64,000 nt of DNA from Tubiluchus corallicola (taxonomy: Eukaryota > Priapulida > Priapulimorpha > Priapulimorphida > Tubiluchidae). Shown piece by piece: positions 41,400-54,949 of the stretch (within the stretch, counting starts at the first letter, position 1; each line of letters begins with the position of its first letter). The notes beneath the pieces were generated by a model. The model worked only from the letters and a program-made list of their open reading frames with translations, was not told where the DNA came from and did no database searches. Position numbers and translations under genes: made by a program. The stretch is taken from assembly GCA_030141605.1 (NCBI GenBank), contig JAQGDQ010000058.1:573352-637351 (forward strand), in the 5' to 3' direction.

Positions 41400-44300
41400 C
41401 TAGCTATAGCCCATAAAATAGAAAATATGAGGTCAATTTAGGTTTTTGGCACTATACCTTGATGTGATAAGGTCTAAGTTCCTGACTATAAAGCAACATT
41501 GAAGACGACTATTTTACCTCTCGGGCTATTATAACAGAAGCAAAATAGGAAAAGAATTAAAAGCAAACCAATAAGAATATGTGCGTTTTGGAAAAACCGA
41601 AACGGGTTCAATGCCAGGATTACTCAACATCTGCAGTTCCAGAGTAAAACGCATGATATTCAGATAACACAAAAAAGGGAAAAAATCTTCAGAAAGGAAA
41701 AACACAACGACAGGGAAAGACAGACTGAGAGAAGATACGCAAAATGAAAGAGAGAAAGAAAGAAAAGGGAGGAAATGAAGCAGTAGGAAAGTAAAATAAC
41801 GAGGGAGGTTTTGTTTAGAACTACACCCGTAAATCTTACAATTTTCACTTCGTAGACAACAATCGTCAATAATGACCATTTAATTAATTAAGATTGAATC
41901 ATACTGGGCGCAGCATTAACAATTTTAACACCAGTCCTGGCCTGATAAATATTCTAGCACTTGTTTGCCTAATTAAATAAAGAAAACTGTTTTGCGTCAG
42001 CATGTTTTGATAGAAATAATTGTGTTTAATTTGCTCATAAATCACTTCCATAGAAAAACAGAGACACTTCTCACGTTACCTTGAAATACGAACAAGTTTT
42101 TACACATACAATGAAAACTTTAACAAAAACACATTGGCTGTAGGTATGTAAACAGCTGCGCAAGAAGCAAGAACTATGTTTAATACCAATGCTTCATAAA
42201 TAAGTGATAAATTCTGTCTTAAACTTTTAAACATCACGCTACAAACAATTACGTAAAGCCAAGTCTTAATAACAAAACAAATATGCCCTTGAGTTATACT
42301 GTTAGGAGGTGTTCCTCTTACTTCATTCATACGGTGTGTTTGGAGTAAATCACAAAAAATTAATCTTAAAAATTGCCACGTTAAGAAAGGAAGGAAGGAA
42401 GGACTCGCTAGGAAGAACTTGTAGTAACTGACAGACCATACTTGTGCACCTCAGGTGAAAACTAAAAACAAGGATCTTAGTTCGCGGAACACTGAAGATT
42501 ATTATAGTGGATTGAACCACAAATACAAATGCCAAATTGCATCATCAGTTTGGCAATTTCAACTTTAGGTACTTACAAATACTTAATGAATTATGAATGA
42601 CGTTTAGTTTTCCCATTATTTTACAAAAATAAACACTTTTTAATTATACACGAGACAATTATTTAAAAACCTTGCACATTTAATTACGGCAAAGTTCATG
42701 TTCCGGGTAACAAGCTACAGTAATTCGTGGGAAAAATCTTCATTGCAAAGTTGCTGCGGGAAAGCTTTCGTTAAATTACGATTATAATGTAATTCGCCAA
42801 GGGGCAATGATATTTAAACTTAAACGATCCTAAGTTCAATGATCTGTGCTTACATAAACCTCACTGACAATCAACCGTTCAATAAATAGCAAAGAAAGGC
42901 GGTAGCAATTAAAGATTGGTAAAATCGACTATTAGATCGAAACAAGTTTCTTTCTCGTTATTAATGGCGCCACATACGAAGCATGCTATAGGAAAGTGTT
43001 ATATTAAGGGTCATTGGGAAAAGGTTTTGTTGAAATAGACCTAATAGTGGAATTACACCTATACGCTCAGAATATTTGGGTCCCGAAAGATTTCTATTTG
43101 AACGATTGGACCCCAAAGTCTATTATCCTTCTGGATCTAAGCACGCGGAGCCGATATAGATTGGATCCCAAAATGTCCAAACATGGAAAGGTCGAATACC
43201 TGGGACCAAATTTCCTGCAACTGTGCGAATATCCAGGAGCTAAACATCGTCAGCTAATTTAGACCTCCACAGCTTAATCGAAAATCGAAGTAAAATACCT
43301 AAGCACGCCTCATTCCTCCAGATACTCAACTTAAGTTAATTGCCAAGCCTCTCAGTAGTGTTTGCAAGTTCCAAACGCATCCGACGCGTCTGCTATACTG
43401 TTGTAGAAACTAGTTCTGAGTCGAGCTTAAAGTATATTCCATTCTTGTAAACTCATAAGACCATGAATGAACTTGCGAAGAGCTTCATAAAAACTAGATG
43501 TCATTAAACAGAACATTTGTGCCATAAGCAAACAGATTAAAAAGGCAGATCAAGAAGTCGCACAGCTTTGAAACTAATCATAACTGCGCACAATTATTAC
43601 CATAAAAAGTTGCAAAGAAACCGTAATGATATTGGCCCTATCAACTTGAATGCATTAAAAATACATTATGCCATATACAATCCGCAGTCTCACATAAAGT
43701 AAGACATAACCAGATGCTGACACAGTTATAGACAACCCAAGTGGATTCAATGAAACACCATAAATAAAGATAGATGAGGCTTGCTTATGACAGGTTACTG
43801 TTTCAAGATTTCCCATAGTGGTTGTAATATTGTGATTTTTGCGGATTGTGGCGGGACCTTGTAGTTCAGCTACTCAGATGTAGATTTAGCTATGATCGTA
43901 TATCTTCCTGGGATTCTGTAGTTGAATAGACGGCTGTTTATAAATTCTTACAAAGTAAAAACTGTTATTAGTTACTGTTGCCCAGAAACAGCAGACTCCG
44001 TCTACCAATCTCTAAACTTGACATTGACTTTTTTTAATTCAGAAACGCAACAGTTTTGATTTGGTTACATTTCGATTAGTTGGTTTTCGAAATAAATTGC
44101 GAACACATTAGCAAACAAACTGTAGACGGAGGTAAGAATTCTTGTATATAAACTCACTGTATAAAAAAATTAAACTTTTACATTATATCACATCAATATT
44201 ATTGCACACCGCCTTCATAAATTCTAGACCCAGTTAAGCATTACCAATTATTATTTATTACCATAATCTCGATAATTGCAATCTTTATTCGACGTCGTTA

Positions 44301-46494
44301 AACATGTTTTATCACATTATTCACTCAATTATGTATCACATTTTACGTTCCAGATATTACAATTATGTCAAAATTGAACTCATGTTAGAAATTTTCTGGA
44401 ACGGTAACTTATGGCAATGACAAAAATTTATAATTCTAGTAATGCCCACTGCTTGCTCATGTACCAAATTATTAATCAAATTTTGTCATGCATATTTTAA
44501 ATTACGACCAAAATTAGTACAATCATGAAATTGTTCTGTATCTTTATTATTATTTATCTTAACTAATATTAAAATGTAGTACATTTGGCCTTAAAATTCA
44601 GCGACAAAATGCCTTACCCTAATACAGCACTATACCTAATGAGATCAATTGTAAGATTTTGTTATTTTTCCTATAAATATCTTTTCCCATCTGGAATAAG
44701 GATTGGTAAAACTGGAAATTATTCAAATTACTGATTAACAAGTGTAGGCTTAAAACTTCAACAAGTTCAACAAATTATAATCATGACTGGAACCATTTAC
44801 GAAAACTCAACTTCAAATTCAAATAGTTCAAAATTTATTTAATAAATTTGATTAAGTGAAACTGAAGAAACAGCTCGAGACGTCCCTGTTAGATAGTCAT
44901 CAAAGTCCTCAGCAACACTTGAACTCACAAAATGTCGCTAATTTTGAAACAACACTTTTTCTATTTAACATAATTGATGGCTCTGATTCACTTTGTCTAT
45001 TTAGCATAATTGATGGCTCTGATTAAATTCATAAATGACTTATTAAATGATTTGACGGATATAATGATATTATTCATTCTCCCTTTGGCAAAAAAAATTG
45101 TCCCTAGAAAATCTTTGTAAATTACCAGCCCTATTCATCTAGGATTCACTGCTTTTCAAGAATCGGCTAAATTTTCAAAACCACTACTCAATTACTACCG
45201 CACTATTTATGTGTGAAAAAATCTCTGGTTTTCGGTTCTTTGTGATTGTAAGTTGTATTACAAGCCAACAGGAAACATGTAATTTAACTTCCTAGGATAA
45301 TTACTGGGATTCGATCATGTAAACAGGTTTGCGAATTCAGTTGTTTGCATAACGCTATTTCCATCAAAGAAGCGGCTCATGCTGTAGTGTATAGGCGAGA
45401 AACAGAATTTATATCCATACAAACATCCACACTTTTCACTGAACTTAAAATTCTCTCTGACTCGTTTACCGCTGCCATGACAACGAGAAGCTGTGGAGTT
45501 TTGCTGTGTCAAGGCAGCCGTGTAGGACACAGCCACTGGGCGGTCAACTTGTCAATATTGACTATTGAGAAAGAGCGTGGTTAAATCATTTAGTTTTAGT
45601 TTCTAGTTCTTCCAAAAGAAAGTACGACAAGGGTATTGACGATAGCGTCTTCTATGCAACTAAAGTCGGCAACCAAACTGAAAAAGCGGGCCAGAATGAA
45701 ACATCAGCTAAGGTATAGCCTATCCTATTTCTGGTGATATGCAGCCTGATAGGCCAAATTGAAAATAAACAAAAAGATACGTCGACTTTAGCAATAAATT
45801 TTTGCTAACCCTATTCACAGCACTGTTAGGGTGACGCCATCTTTCCAATCAACAATGCAAGATCTCCAATCCAAACATTATATTTATTTTCCCCAAAATT
45901 TCTGGAAAATTCCTGGTTTTCAATAAAGTATTTATAACCCAATATTTTGATGATAATTTCAGAAGATTGGCCTCTGGTCAACGTGTCATTGTGTAGAAAA
46001 CGGGTGACATGAAGCTATTCAGACAATCAATATGGATACCCGTATCATATGCACTACAGCGACTGTACGTGCTAGCTTACGTTCTACAAATAATTATACA
46101 GATGCTGCATGAAATAATTATTCTGAGCTCGTATTCTGACAGCTAATTAGCCTGAAACTAAATAGAAGCTACAGGTTATGACTAAGACTCATACAAGTGT
46201 CTTATTACCTGAAATATTTTGTGTTAATCAAAATAAACGGACGTAATTTCACGCTATGTTGAATTTATCATAGCCATATTAATATGCGCTTCTATTAGGT
46301 CAATGATAATTTTGTTAACAAGATATAACACGCAATAACCTGTTATGCCATCTAAAGTAGCGTTTACGTAGCATCCGGATGCGTAAGCGTGAGGCGCGCT
46401 TTCCATGCGCGCGTTTATACTGACAAGTTTTAGCACGCGTTTCTGCACTCAGGATAATATTATTTCCATTTGCGTGGAATCACAGAATTGTTAC
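41400..46494. other. Upstream flank or first intron of the IgCAM gene
   Basis: No supported gene. A plus-strand frame at 43014-43262 (82 codons) matches no family I know. Purine-rich sequence lies around 41680-41790. The missing signal-peptide exon of the IgCAM may be hidden here. Confidence 0.4.
44961..45026. repeat. 36-bp tandem duplication
   Basis: CTATTTAACATAATTGATGG and its continuation recur 36 bases later with one difference in the shared part. Confidence 0.85.
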
Positions 46495-46995
46495 CTGATG
46501 CTTGGTATCAATGGGCTCTCTGGTCAGGAATTTCTTCTGGAGTCTAACGAAATTGAGTACATACTCCAGCTTCTCTGTTGATAAACGGAAATATTCGTTG
46601 TATTTCTGACTGTCCAGTTTCCAGCTCTGTCACCAGGCGATAGTATGCACCAAACTCATACCGTTGCTTGAGAACGTCATGGACCCAGAACCTGTGACTC
46701 CTGCGTTCATCACTGAGTGACAGCAATCTTAATAGCAGCAAGCGATTCCTCTCTTTTCGTCGGGGAAGTGACATTAAAATTCCCAACCTGTTGCTGGCCA
46801 TGATTATGGTATTTACACAGTATGTGCATGCGCGAATGTCTTCTTATCCAACTCACTAGCAGAAAAGTTGGTCTTCAAGCGACTTTTCATCGTGCGAGGA
46901 AACACCAGCGTGCGGAAACGCCCACATGGAAACAATGGCACACAACTGCAGTGAATTGACGTTTCCGCGCAGTGCAACGCACGCGAAATCTGCAC
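46356..46995. mobile_element. Possible non-autonomous Harbinger element around the transposase fragment
   Basis: GC- and CpG-rich blocks bracket the fragment (46356-46450 and 46880-46995). They share words such as CATGGAAA and AAACGC in opposite arrangement. Exact terminal repeats and target duplication were not resolved. Confidence 0.25.
46495..46801 (-). pseudogene. PIF/Harbinger (HARBI1-like) transposase, N-terminal fragment with frameshift
   Basis: From the ATG at 46801 the minus strand reads RRKERNRLLLLRLLSLSDER, HRFWVHDVLKQRYEFGAYYR and LVTEL. The frame then changes and it goes on as KYNEYFRLSTEKLEYVLNFV and FLTREPIDTKHQ. The RFWVH...G...L..EL....YFR...LEYVL order is the N-terminal part of Harbinger nucleases. 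The shift coincides with a 7-base duplication (CTGGAAA next to CTGGACA). The sequence stops at CAG|GTAACA and the catalytic DDE part is not seen. Confidence 0.7.
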
Positions 46996-46999
46996 ACGG

Positions 47000-49900
47000 A
47001 AAATGGGCCTTATTTTTTTCTGCTGCTATTCCTATCGATTTTTCCACAGCTATTCCGTAGATGGATGCTACATAAACGCCACTTAACAATAAAAGAGAGG
47101 CCTTGTGCCAGCTTTTGGCCTTGTGTTTTCTCTGCAGTAGGTAACAGACATTATTATGAGTGGCTAGATGTTACGTGTATGTTACATGTTACGTTTAGAA
47201 AAAAGTAGTAGGCATATAATTCCTAAAAATTGCAATAGTAAAGCATGACAATCTTTCCACAATATTATGTAGCCGAATCATTAAAAATCAAAGTGATATG
47301 TGTCAATTGAACCCGCAAAAGTCCTGCTTGTCAGTAATACACTACGACCGAGATCTCTATCTCGACGCTCACCAAAGGAGGCTTTTCACTTGTCTGTAGC
47401 TTTTCTCATGGCTGCGATGTTATACGCCCTCTCACGGCAAACACTGTATAACTAAATCACTTGCTGGGCTTGTTGCTGCAGGACGCTTAGCAATAATGAC
47501 ATTTTCTGCGTGAAGCTGCTAATTTATCCGGGTGTGTTTCGAACTGTAACAAAAATTTCCAGTTCATCAACTTCGCCAGTTTATAAGGAGTAACCTTGTT
47601 TGATTGCCACGTCCAATAAAGTCACGCAGTTCATATAGTAGCATTTTAGTAGTTCTACTTCCATGCAATAAACCAGGTAGGCAGACACAGTATCATGGTA
47701 CTAAAGGCAAGGCTACAGATCAAGGTGGGAATCAAATTTAAAAACTAAAAAGCTCTTTGCGAAAGTACGAAACCACTACACCGACGAGGAACTTTAAATT
47801 ATGATGTATAACCTTTTTGCTTTAACAGGGTGCTCATAAACAGGGTGTTCAGATGCTTTTGTATAAACAGAAACATTAAAAATTGGAAATGTAGTAGTCG
47901 AAAAATAACTATGAAGACATTAGACTATATCCCCTAGCAACTAACTGAAAAGGCCTTTGACGGCCATACATGTACAAAGACACAGACTGACAGACAAAGC
48001 TGTTTAGCCGAACTGAAACTAAATGACACATCCTATATACACGTGCGCTGTACATTTGAAAAACATTCCTGCGTATAAAACTGAACTAGAAAGCAATAAG
48101 AGCAGTAAAAGCTGTTGTTATTTCATGATCAACGCACTTCAAGACTCCATGATGTCGCCCATAAACAGCCTCTCTGTCTAGATTAAATTTGACTATAATT
48201 TAGCTATACGCACGACATTACATGAAGCCATTGGATGGGCTGTAAACAACCTACAAATAATAAAGTGGCTTCACCCTGACGACTTCTTTTCATTTAAATA
48301 TTTCGCGTTTCTCCCAACTTAGAATCATAAAATGTAGGCAATATATTCTTACACAAGCCCACAAAGCCATAAGGCATAATCGGGCCTAAAGCACGGAATA
48401 ATCTTTGTCTCGTTCAAGTGAATGTTTTCCATGAAAAATGCCTTTGTTTCAGAAACAAATTGTGATGTTATTCAACTCATCCAAGATTTTCAGTGCATTC
48501 GTCTTTACTTCAACAATGTGCTATTGCAGCTCGACAAGTACTGGGCGTAAAAACGTCTCATAACGCACATGGAATTTGATAAAAATGTATCGTAAGGTAC
48601 TCAATGAGAGAGCAACTAAATGTGAACTAATGGAATTTGTATTACCATTTCTTCATCGATGAAGTTCACAATAACTATTGTTGAATTTAGAAGCCAAAAA
48701 ACAAAAAATGGAAACGTTAAAAACTTACTTTGACTAGATTTGAATCACGGTCTTTTGGGGGAACGTAATTACAGTAAATTACCAGAGTGGTTTAATATTT
48801 TTACAAAAATATAATTATAGCAATTCAACCAGCGCCAATTCGCCACTCTATCTGACATTAGTTTTGGAAGTTCAGCGCCTCTGAATTTGGAGAGTATTTC
48901 GATGGTCTGGCATGACATCCGTGGTAACGAGATCAACAGCTAAACAATTCGCAGCATAAAAACAAACAGTGAAAAACGTGGTATAAGAAAAACCAGTCTT
49001 GGAATTCGAAAAATCTCAGCTTCTTTACCTTAAACTTAAAATTACTGATAAAATATCAAACTTTTCAAAAAATTCTAACTTACTTAAATTGTGGTAACTC
49101 ATTTTACAAGTGTCAATTTTTAATTGAGTTTGCATTATTGTTTTCCATTGTTTCGAACTTTAATAAATCCTGGCATTTCCTTTGTTTATCTTCTTGTTTT
49201 CCGCTCCCACAAAGGTACCCTTCAACTTCGAAAAAGGCTTATTATGAAACACAACGTTAATTAAAACAACTTCAATAATATTTTGCTTTTGGTTTAGCTT
49301 TTGCTTACACGATGCAGTGTATGTTTCAATGTTATCAAATGAAGTTCATCACACCACAATGTTGCCTTATGAGCGTCTAATGTCGCTGCAGTTACAACCA
49401 ACGCTGCAAAATTTCCTCAGTTTTCCTAGTTCACTGGCAAAAAAGGCACTAATTCCAAGTTCCTCCACGAAAAAAGGAACTAATCCAAATTTAGTATCTC
49501 TGACTTTTTAGAAAAGCACCCCCTGTTCCAACTTCGAGCTGCACAAAAGGGAATTTAATTCAGATACCGCTCACTGCATGCTTACAAATACATGGTAAAC
49601 AACCTAAAATAGCTGGAACCATTCAAATATTCCTGACAACAACAAATTTTGCTTTTTGTTGGGAGCATAACCAAAGAAAACGAGGAAAAAAGGTAAAAAT
49701 TCGCAAAAAGTGGAACTTGGAAAGGAAGCTAAATTTAGTTCCAAATTCCTGTGTGAGAAAAGGAGGTAGTTCAAGTTCTTAATTTCATTAACTTTTCAAA
49801 AAGGGAAATTGATTCAGTTCCAAGTTCCATTTTGTTATAATGAACTGGGTCTTGTTCCAAATTCCTAAAAAAACGAATTTTAGAATTAAAATTAGGATAA

Positions 49901-52162
49901 TTATTCTTTGCAGATCACATACATAAATGGCAACAATGTTCAAATATAATTTGTGACACGGAATGACAGAATGACAAGGCGGTCATCACTACTGTCATCA
50001 CATGTTATGAGTGATAAATTTGAGAAAATCATAAGTTAACCAGTACAGTTACACACTCAAGAATTAATCAAATAAATTTTAAATAAACAAAATCATAAAC
50101 CGAAACAACGTCAAATGAAAATAAACATAAAAAAGCAAATGAAAATACGATTGCAATACACGTGCAAACAACGAAAATAAAAAAATCAAGTATATCTCTT
50201 TGACCTCCTTCTATGGGCCTATATTCTGTATCAGAATTATTTCAAACACCAATATTTCAAGCAAAAAAAACTCAAAACTCAAATGAACTACTTCCAGAAA
50301 GTTCCTTTACAATCCTAACTACAACTTATTGTTATATTGTAGCTCACTATACCCTTCCTCTCTTTGCTTAAAAGCCAGCTGAAATTTTACAGCTCTCTCT
50401 AATCTTGTGTAATGAACTGTGCGTCTACACATAAAACTGTCCAAGCAATTAGAGGAAAGCAGCTAAAATTGAAATTGCCCTTGCTAAGAATGAGAGGCTT
50501 GTCTAGTTTGAAAAAGGGGAACAAGAACAAATCATTTAGTTTACAGTAAGTCACACGTTTGTAAATAATAATGAATCAATTATTCCCAGTATGTAAGGAA
50601 TTTGCAAAGCGCACCCAACAGACTGAAACAGTCGCTGTTCAGTTCAGCTACTAATGCAATTTTTTATTATATAACCACAAAATTATATCCACCTTGTATA
50701 TCAATATAAAGGAGTAGAACAGCAACGTTAATGCTTTAAGTATTCACTATTCATATAACGTGAAAACCAGGTCTGTATTCAAACCAAAAATTTCAGTATT
50801 AGTGCATAGTAGGAAGGCGATTTAGTCCTACGACTGTTTCGGTTATTATGATACTTTCTATAAATTAAAAAAAGATTCTAGTTTATGTGGAAATAAACTG
50901 CTAAAAATTGCAAATGTTTTTGTCAAACTAGTTGTGAAAATGCCACATTAAGCATATTGTGATTTCCCTCACTAAAACGGTTTAAAATTTTATAACACAA
51001 TTTATACAACAGTTTATACAATATATACTCCAACATTGTCACTGTCATTTTCGAGCTTGTCGGATCATGTTGACGCCGAGAATGACAGTGAAATTTGCAT
51101 GTCATTTAAGTTCGGCAATATCAAGCTGGCCTTGATTTTCGTCATTCTCGGAATGAACAACCAATAATAATACGAGCTGGTGACTTAGCTAGAAATGCCC
51201 GTTCACAGCGAGTGCGTATAAACGCTCGCTTGCCGCGCTGTCACTAAAAACAGCCAATTATCAACAAAAGGTGACTGCATAAATTATATTTTGCAAATGC
51301 ATGGGTGCAGAAATTTCCTTGAGTCACTTTACGTAAGTTTTACACACACAGACTTGTACAGGGAAATGTACAGGAACTTGCGACCGTACTGCGGCGACTG
51401 ACCTATAGTGCCTTGATAACCTACACTTTTTTAAGTACGGGTAAAAGTTTGTACAGTAATCGAATAGTACAGTACTTTTACTTCGTGTTATTCGAATATA
51501 ATTTTAAAAAGCCATTTGCGCTTCTGCTTTTAATTCTGGAAATATTTGATTGTAACTTCTTGCTTAGTTTCTTTGTTGAAGTTCTTTTTTTCTTTGAATT
51601 CGCTTTCCCTTTGCAGGACATGCTAAAACACAGCACGTTTTCCTACAAGCTGTTTTGGCGCTATTTCACAGATTACAGAGGTCACTTCAACAAACAGTTA
51701 TGTGCAAAGCAACTGTCAGTGAGAACTGATAGTGTGGACAGAGTTCAGTGTTTTGAATTTCATTCTGTTGAATGTCAGTCTTTTGAATATCATTCTTTTG
51801 AAGGACCGTGTAGACTAGGCATTATACACCAGGCGTAACTTGACACATCCAAATGCATCGAAGTCATATTGCTGTATAAATCATGAGTATAATATAACGT
51901 CGGGTTATTACCATCAATTTATCATCCTAATGCTTATGATCACACAGTCATGTTATATGGCAATATTTAGCTGAACTTTACACATGTCAAGCTTATTTTT
52001 ATTAACTGTAGTGTAATGAATGTACTGTGGAGTTAATGCAATTTGTATAATTAATAGATTTGAAATGGTAATTGCACTGGGTGAATGCACGATTTATTAC
52101 TCATTTATTAGTATTTACTGGTGAAATATTTATCATTATAACACCAATGAACTGCAGCTTCA
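47000..52162. other. Long gene-free stretch
   Basis: No exon supported. AGTTCCAAxTTCC-like words recur at about 49455, 49740, 49820 and 49853. A frame at 51413-51838 includes a strong acceptor (CCCTTTGCAG at about 51617) but matches no family. Confidence 0.4.
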
Positions 52163-52422
52163 ACAAATCAAGTAACTTTAGACAAACAAAAACTGCTAAG
52201 CGTTATTTTTTTATTTTTGTTTATTAACTTTCCGAATAAACATGCTATTGAAATACAATGAACTTTATTTCAGTGTGGTCGCCATTGCCATGTGTAACTA
52301 AAAATACTCCTAAAAAATCACTAATTCCAAACTAGTGTAAAAGTATGAGAAGACTACGCAAATGAAAAGACAAAGACCAAATTAGTAAGTAGTAGTGATG
52401 ATGCAGCCTACTGATGTTCAGC
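52163..52422. repeat. Segment A, source copy of a 260-bp direct repeat
   Basis: Matches 55249-55508 at 259 of 260 positions by my reading, same orientation, offset 3086 bases. One T-to-C difference near its left part. Confidence 0.9.
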
Positions 52423-53298
52423 GGAAGTCATTTGAAAAGATGAGTTTGCTCGCAAATGACAGTCATGTTATCAACTTCAAAGAGGGGCTCACTGTAAAAA
52501 AAAACAGATCCTCCTTTCTTAGAAAGAAAATAAGGGTGAAAGTGTATCAGACGGCATATAATTTCTCGAATAAAATAAATAGATTTACGACTAGTGCGTT
52601 TCCTTTGCCCCAGAAAACTTTAGGGAGCGCAAATGTTTATCCAGAAAATAACGATCACTCAAATCACTCTGTTCCCGGAAAAGAAAACATTACGATATTG
52701 TAACTAGCCATAACGTCCCTCATGTGGCAAGGCTGCACATAAATCTCGTCCATCAAGTTTGAGTTACGAGCTGGTCTACAAAGAAAACCTTTGCTAGATC
52801 CTCCCAGACAGCGTCAGGGTACTTACTCAATTATAAACCCACGCCGTCAAGATTAGCAGCTCATTAGAGAAACACCTTCACAGAAAACACTACTTCGTCT
52901 TGTAGGGAAAATCATTCGATGAAGTAGATGCTCCTTCTGAAAAGTGTAGAGCCAGGAATGCTATGAGAGAAACCACGTCGCCAGGGGGAAGGAACTCAAG
53001 AAAACCACTCTACCAGAGAGCTGAAGAAAGCCACCTTGTTAGAAAACCGTTTTGTCAAAAAGAACAATGCCTGCACTTGCCAAGGAATGCATTCAATCAG
53101 AAAATTCTATCCGGTGCAGCTGCTAAATACCTTATTTGGAAACATACCTGTGCGGGAAACCACGTAGGAAAATCAGCTCTCTCGGGAGAATTTGAAGTCA
53201 CATTCTCCCAGAAGCCAAACCATCATACAAGACAACCTGTCACCCTGTCAAAGAAGCACCACAACAAACGATGCCATATCAAAGAGCCCGAGAAATGA
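52395..53298 (+). other. Unrecognised open frames over a degenerate satellite
   Basis: Frames of 102 codons (52395-52703) and 111 codons (52963-53298) are rich in Lys, Arg, Ser and His. The second lies wholly in repeat sequence. No domain, signal peptide or splice support. I would not call either a gene. Confidence 0.25.
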
Positions 53299-53470
53299 CC
53301 TTTTCAGGAAATCCACATCGTCAACAAAAACAACATTGTCACTTGCCAGGCAACTACATTGACAAGAAACCGTGTCAAAAAGCCACGCCCCAGGAAAGTC
53401 AGGAAGCCGCCTCTTCAACGAACCTCCATCGGTGAAGCCATGCACTCAATCAGAAGCCTGCTGCGCCTGA
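52860..53470. repeat. Degenerate short-unit satellite
   Basis: Words of the form GAAAxCCACxTxGTCAxxAA recur irregularly every 20-35 bases (for example near 52968, 53000, 53023, 53153, 53313, 53403). A longer echo of about 265 bp links CACTTGCCAAGGAATGCATT at about 53073 with CACTTGCCAGGCAACTACAT at about 53339. Confidence 0.5.
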
Positions 53471-53748
53471 AAAGCAATGACCAAGCCTTACTGTATTACA
53501 CGCTGTTTAACGCATCTAAGCTTGCATAACGTATTGGAATACTACTTGTAAGTATTCCTGTTAACTTGATAATGTGCGGGGCTAAGCTCTCAAAATCCTA
53601 AGAGAGCGTCTCACATGCTAGAGCGAGGCAATTTGTGCTGTTGGTGGCAAATAATTCAGATTTGCACTGAACCTAACTTGCAGGGATTTTGGCATATGCA
53701 TCTGTAGTATTTTTACCTGTATTATATTGTTTTTTGAATTAGTAATAC

Positions 53749-54140
53749 GTATTGTAGCGGGTCGCAGAATCAACTCGTCACGGGCTTCGTGAATATGTAG
53801 TGTATTGAATGTAAAATTGCCTGTGCCAATCAGAGCTCAGTTTTCTAGGCCAATTTTCTCGAGCGTGTAACCTGTTCTCGTAGATTCGAGGGCAGTGCGT
53901 TCTCGGCCATTTTCGGCTTCGGTTTCATTTTGTTTTTCTCTTCTTGGTTGCTGTTATTAAGTCAGTCGTGATTCAGTAATTTTTGGTTCAATCTATTGGT
54001 TTGCATTTCGCCTCAACGCGTAAGTGTCAGCTATGAACTGTTGTTAAGTGTTTCATTTTACTGTTTTTCTTTCTTTTCTTTTTTTATAATTTTCTTGAGT
54101 TAACTATGTATCCTTGCTATCATAGACGGCGTCACAGTAT
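53749..54140 (+). mobile_element. Probable solo LTR (384 bp) with 4-bp target duplication
   Basis: TGTAGCGGGTCGCAG at 53753 to GGCGTCACA ending at 54136 is bounded by TG...CA and flanked by GTAT on both sides (53749-53752, 54137-54140). The inside carries a CCAATCAGAG box and is more GC-rich on the left, then T-rich. No internal retroelement sequence follows. The orientation assumed is plus. Confidence 0.4.
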
Positions 54141-54949
54141 AATAATATAATTTTTTGGCTATTGCAACACATTGACTTGTCTGAGGATTGGCTCTTTCAC
54201 ACGGTTCCCTATCAGTGTAGTTTCCTGGCATGTTGGACTTTTTGGCAGGTGACAACACTCAAACGCATCAAGACCCGTGCTTTAAAGTAGGGTCGTTCTA
54301 TTGGTCTAAATGTGGTAATGCTTTCACATCTCTTCCATAGAAAGAATTAAACATCGCATTACTCAAAGGTGCATGGTTGTGTTCTTTTTTCTTTACAACA
54401 TCTCGTTAATTAAATTTCAAGATTAACTTAGCAGTTAGTCTCTATATTTAAGCGCTAATTAGAAATAGGCTTTTCTTACCTATTATTTGCTTTTCTGTAA
54501 ATTATAGCCACCAAGTAACATGTACTGAGCTATAATTAAAGTACACTTCAGAAACTACGGTAGTAACTATTAGTCTATATGTTTAATCTGCTTTTAAGAC
54601 TACAGCCATCAAATTAAAACCTCATTATAATGGTTAGTCACGGTACATGCTTGGCCGTGAAGTTAAGCAGCGGCGAGCCTGGTTACCAAAATGGATGAGT
54701 GGCTATCGAGAAAACTGCTTTGGAACAGTTTTGTCTACTATGCTACCGGCTATTTCTCTGTTTCAGGACGTACACGCATCGGAATACAGCTTTGCTGGTG
54801 CAAAATCACTCTTTTAGAAAATTAGTAGAAAAAGTAGCTGCTCAATCTAACTACATAGAATCCCAACTTGCGAGACTTGTATAAAAAACTAATTCCCGGT
54901 TCTTGCTATAGCTTGGTCTTAACAGTTTTCATACCCAACAAAATCAAGT

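Noticed and set aside
42577-42616. Possible first exon of the IgCAM on the minus strand (ATG, 13 codons, donor GTAAGT, phase 1)
   Set aside because: The phase fits exon A, but the peptide (MGKLNVIHNSLSI) is not a convincing signal peptide and such small fits arise by chance.
51413-51838. 141-codon plus-strand frame with an internal acceptor
   Set aside because: Phe/Leu-rich from AT-rich DNA and no recognisable domain. The acceptor alone is not enough.
54699-54884. Resemblance between 54700-54760 and 56205-56270 (GAAAAACT...AGTTT...TCTACTA)
   Set aside because: Only about 60-70% over some 60 bases by eye. It may be a diverged repeat but is too weak to call.
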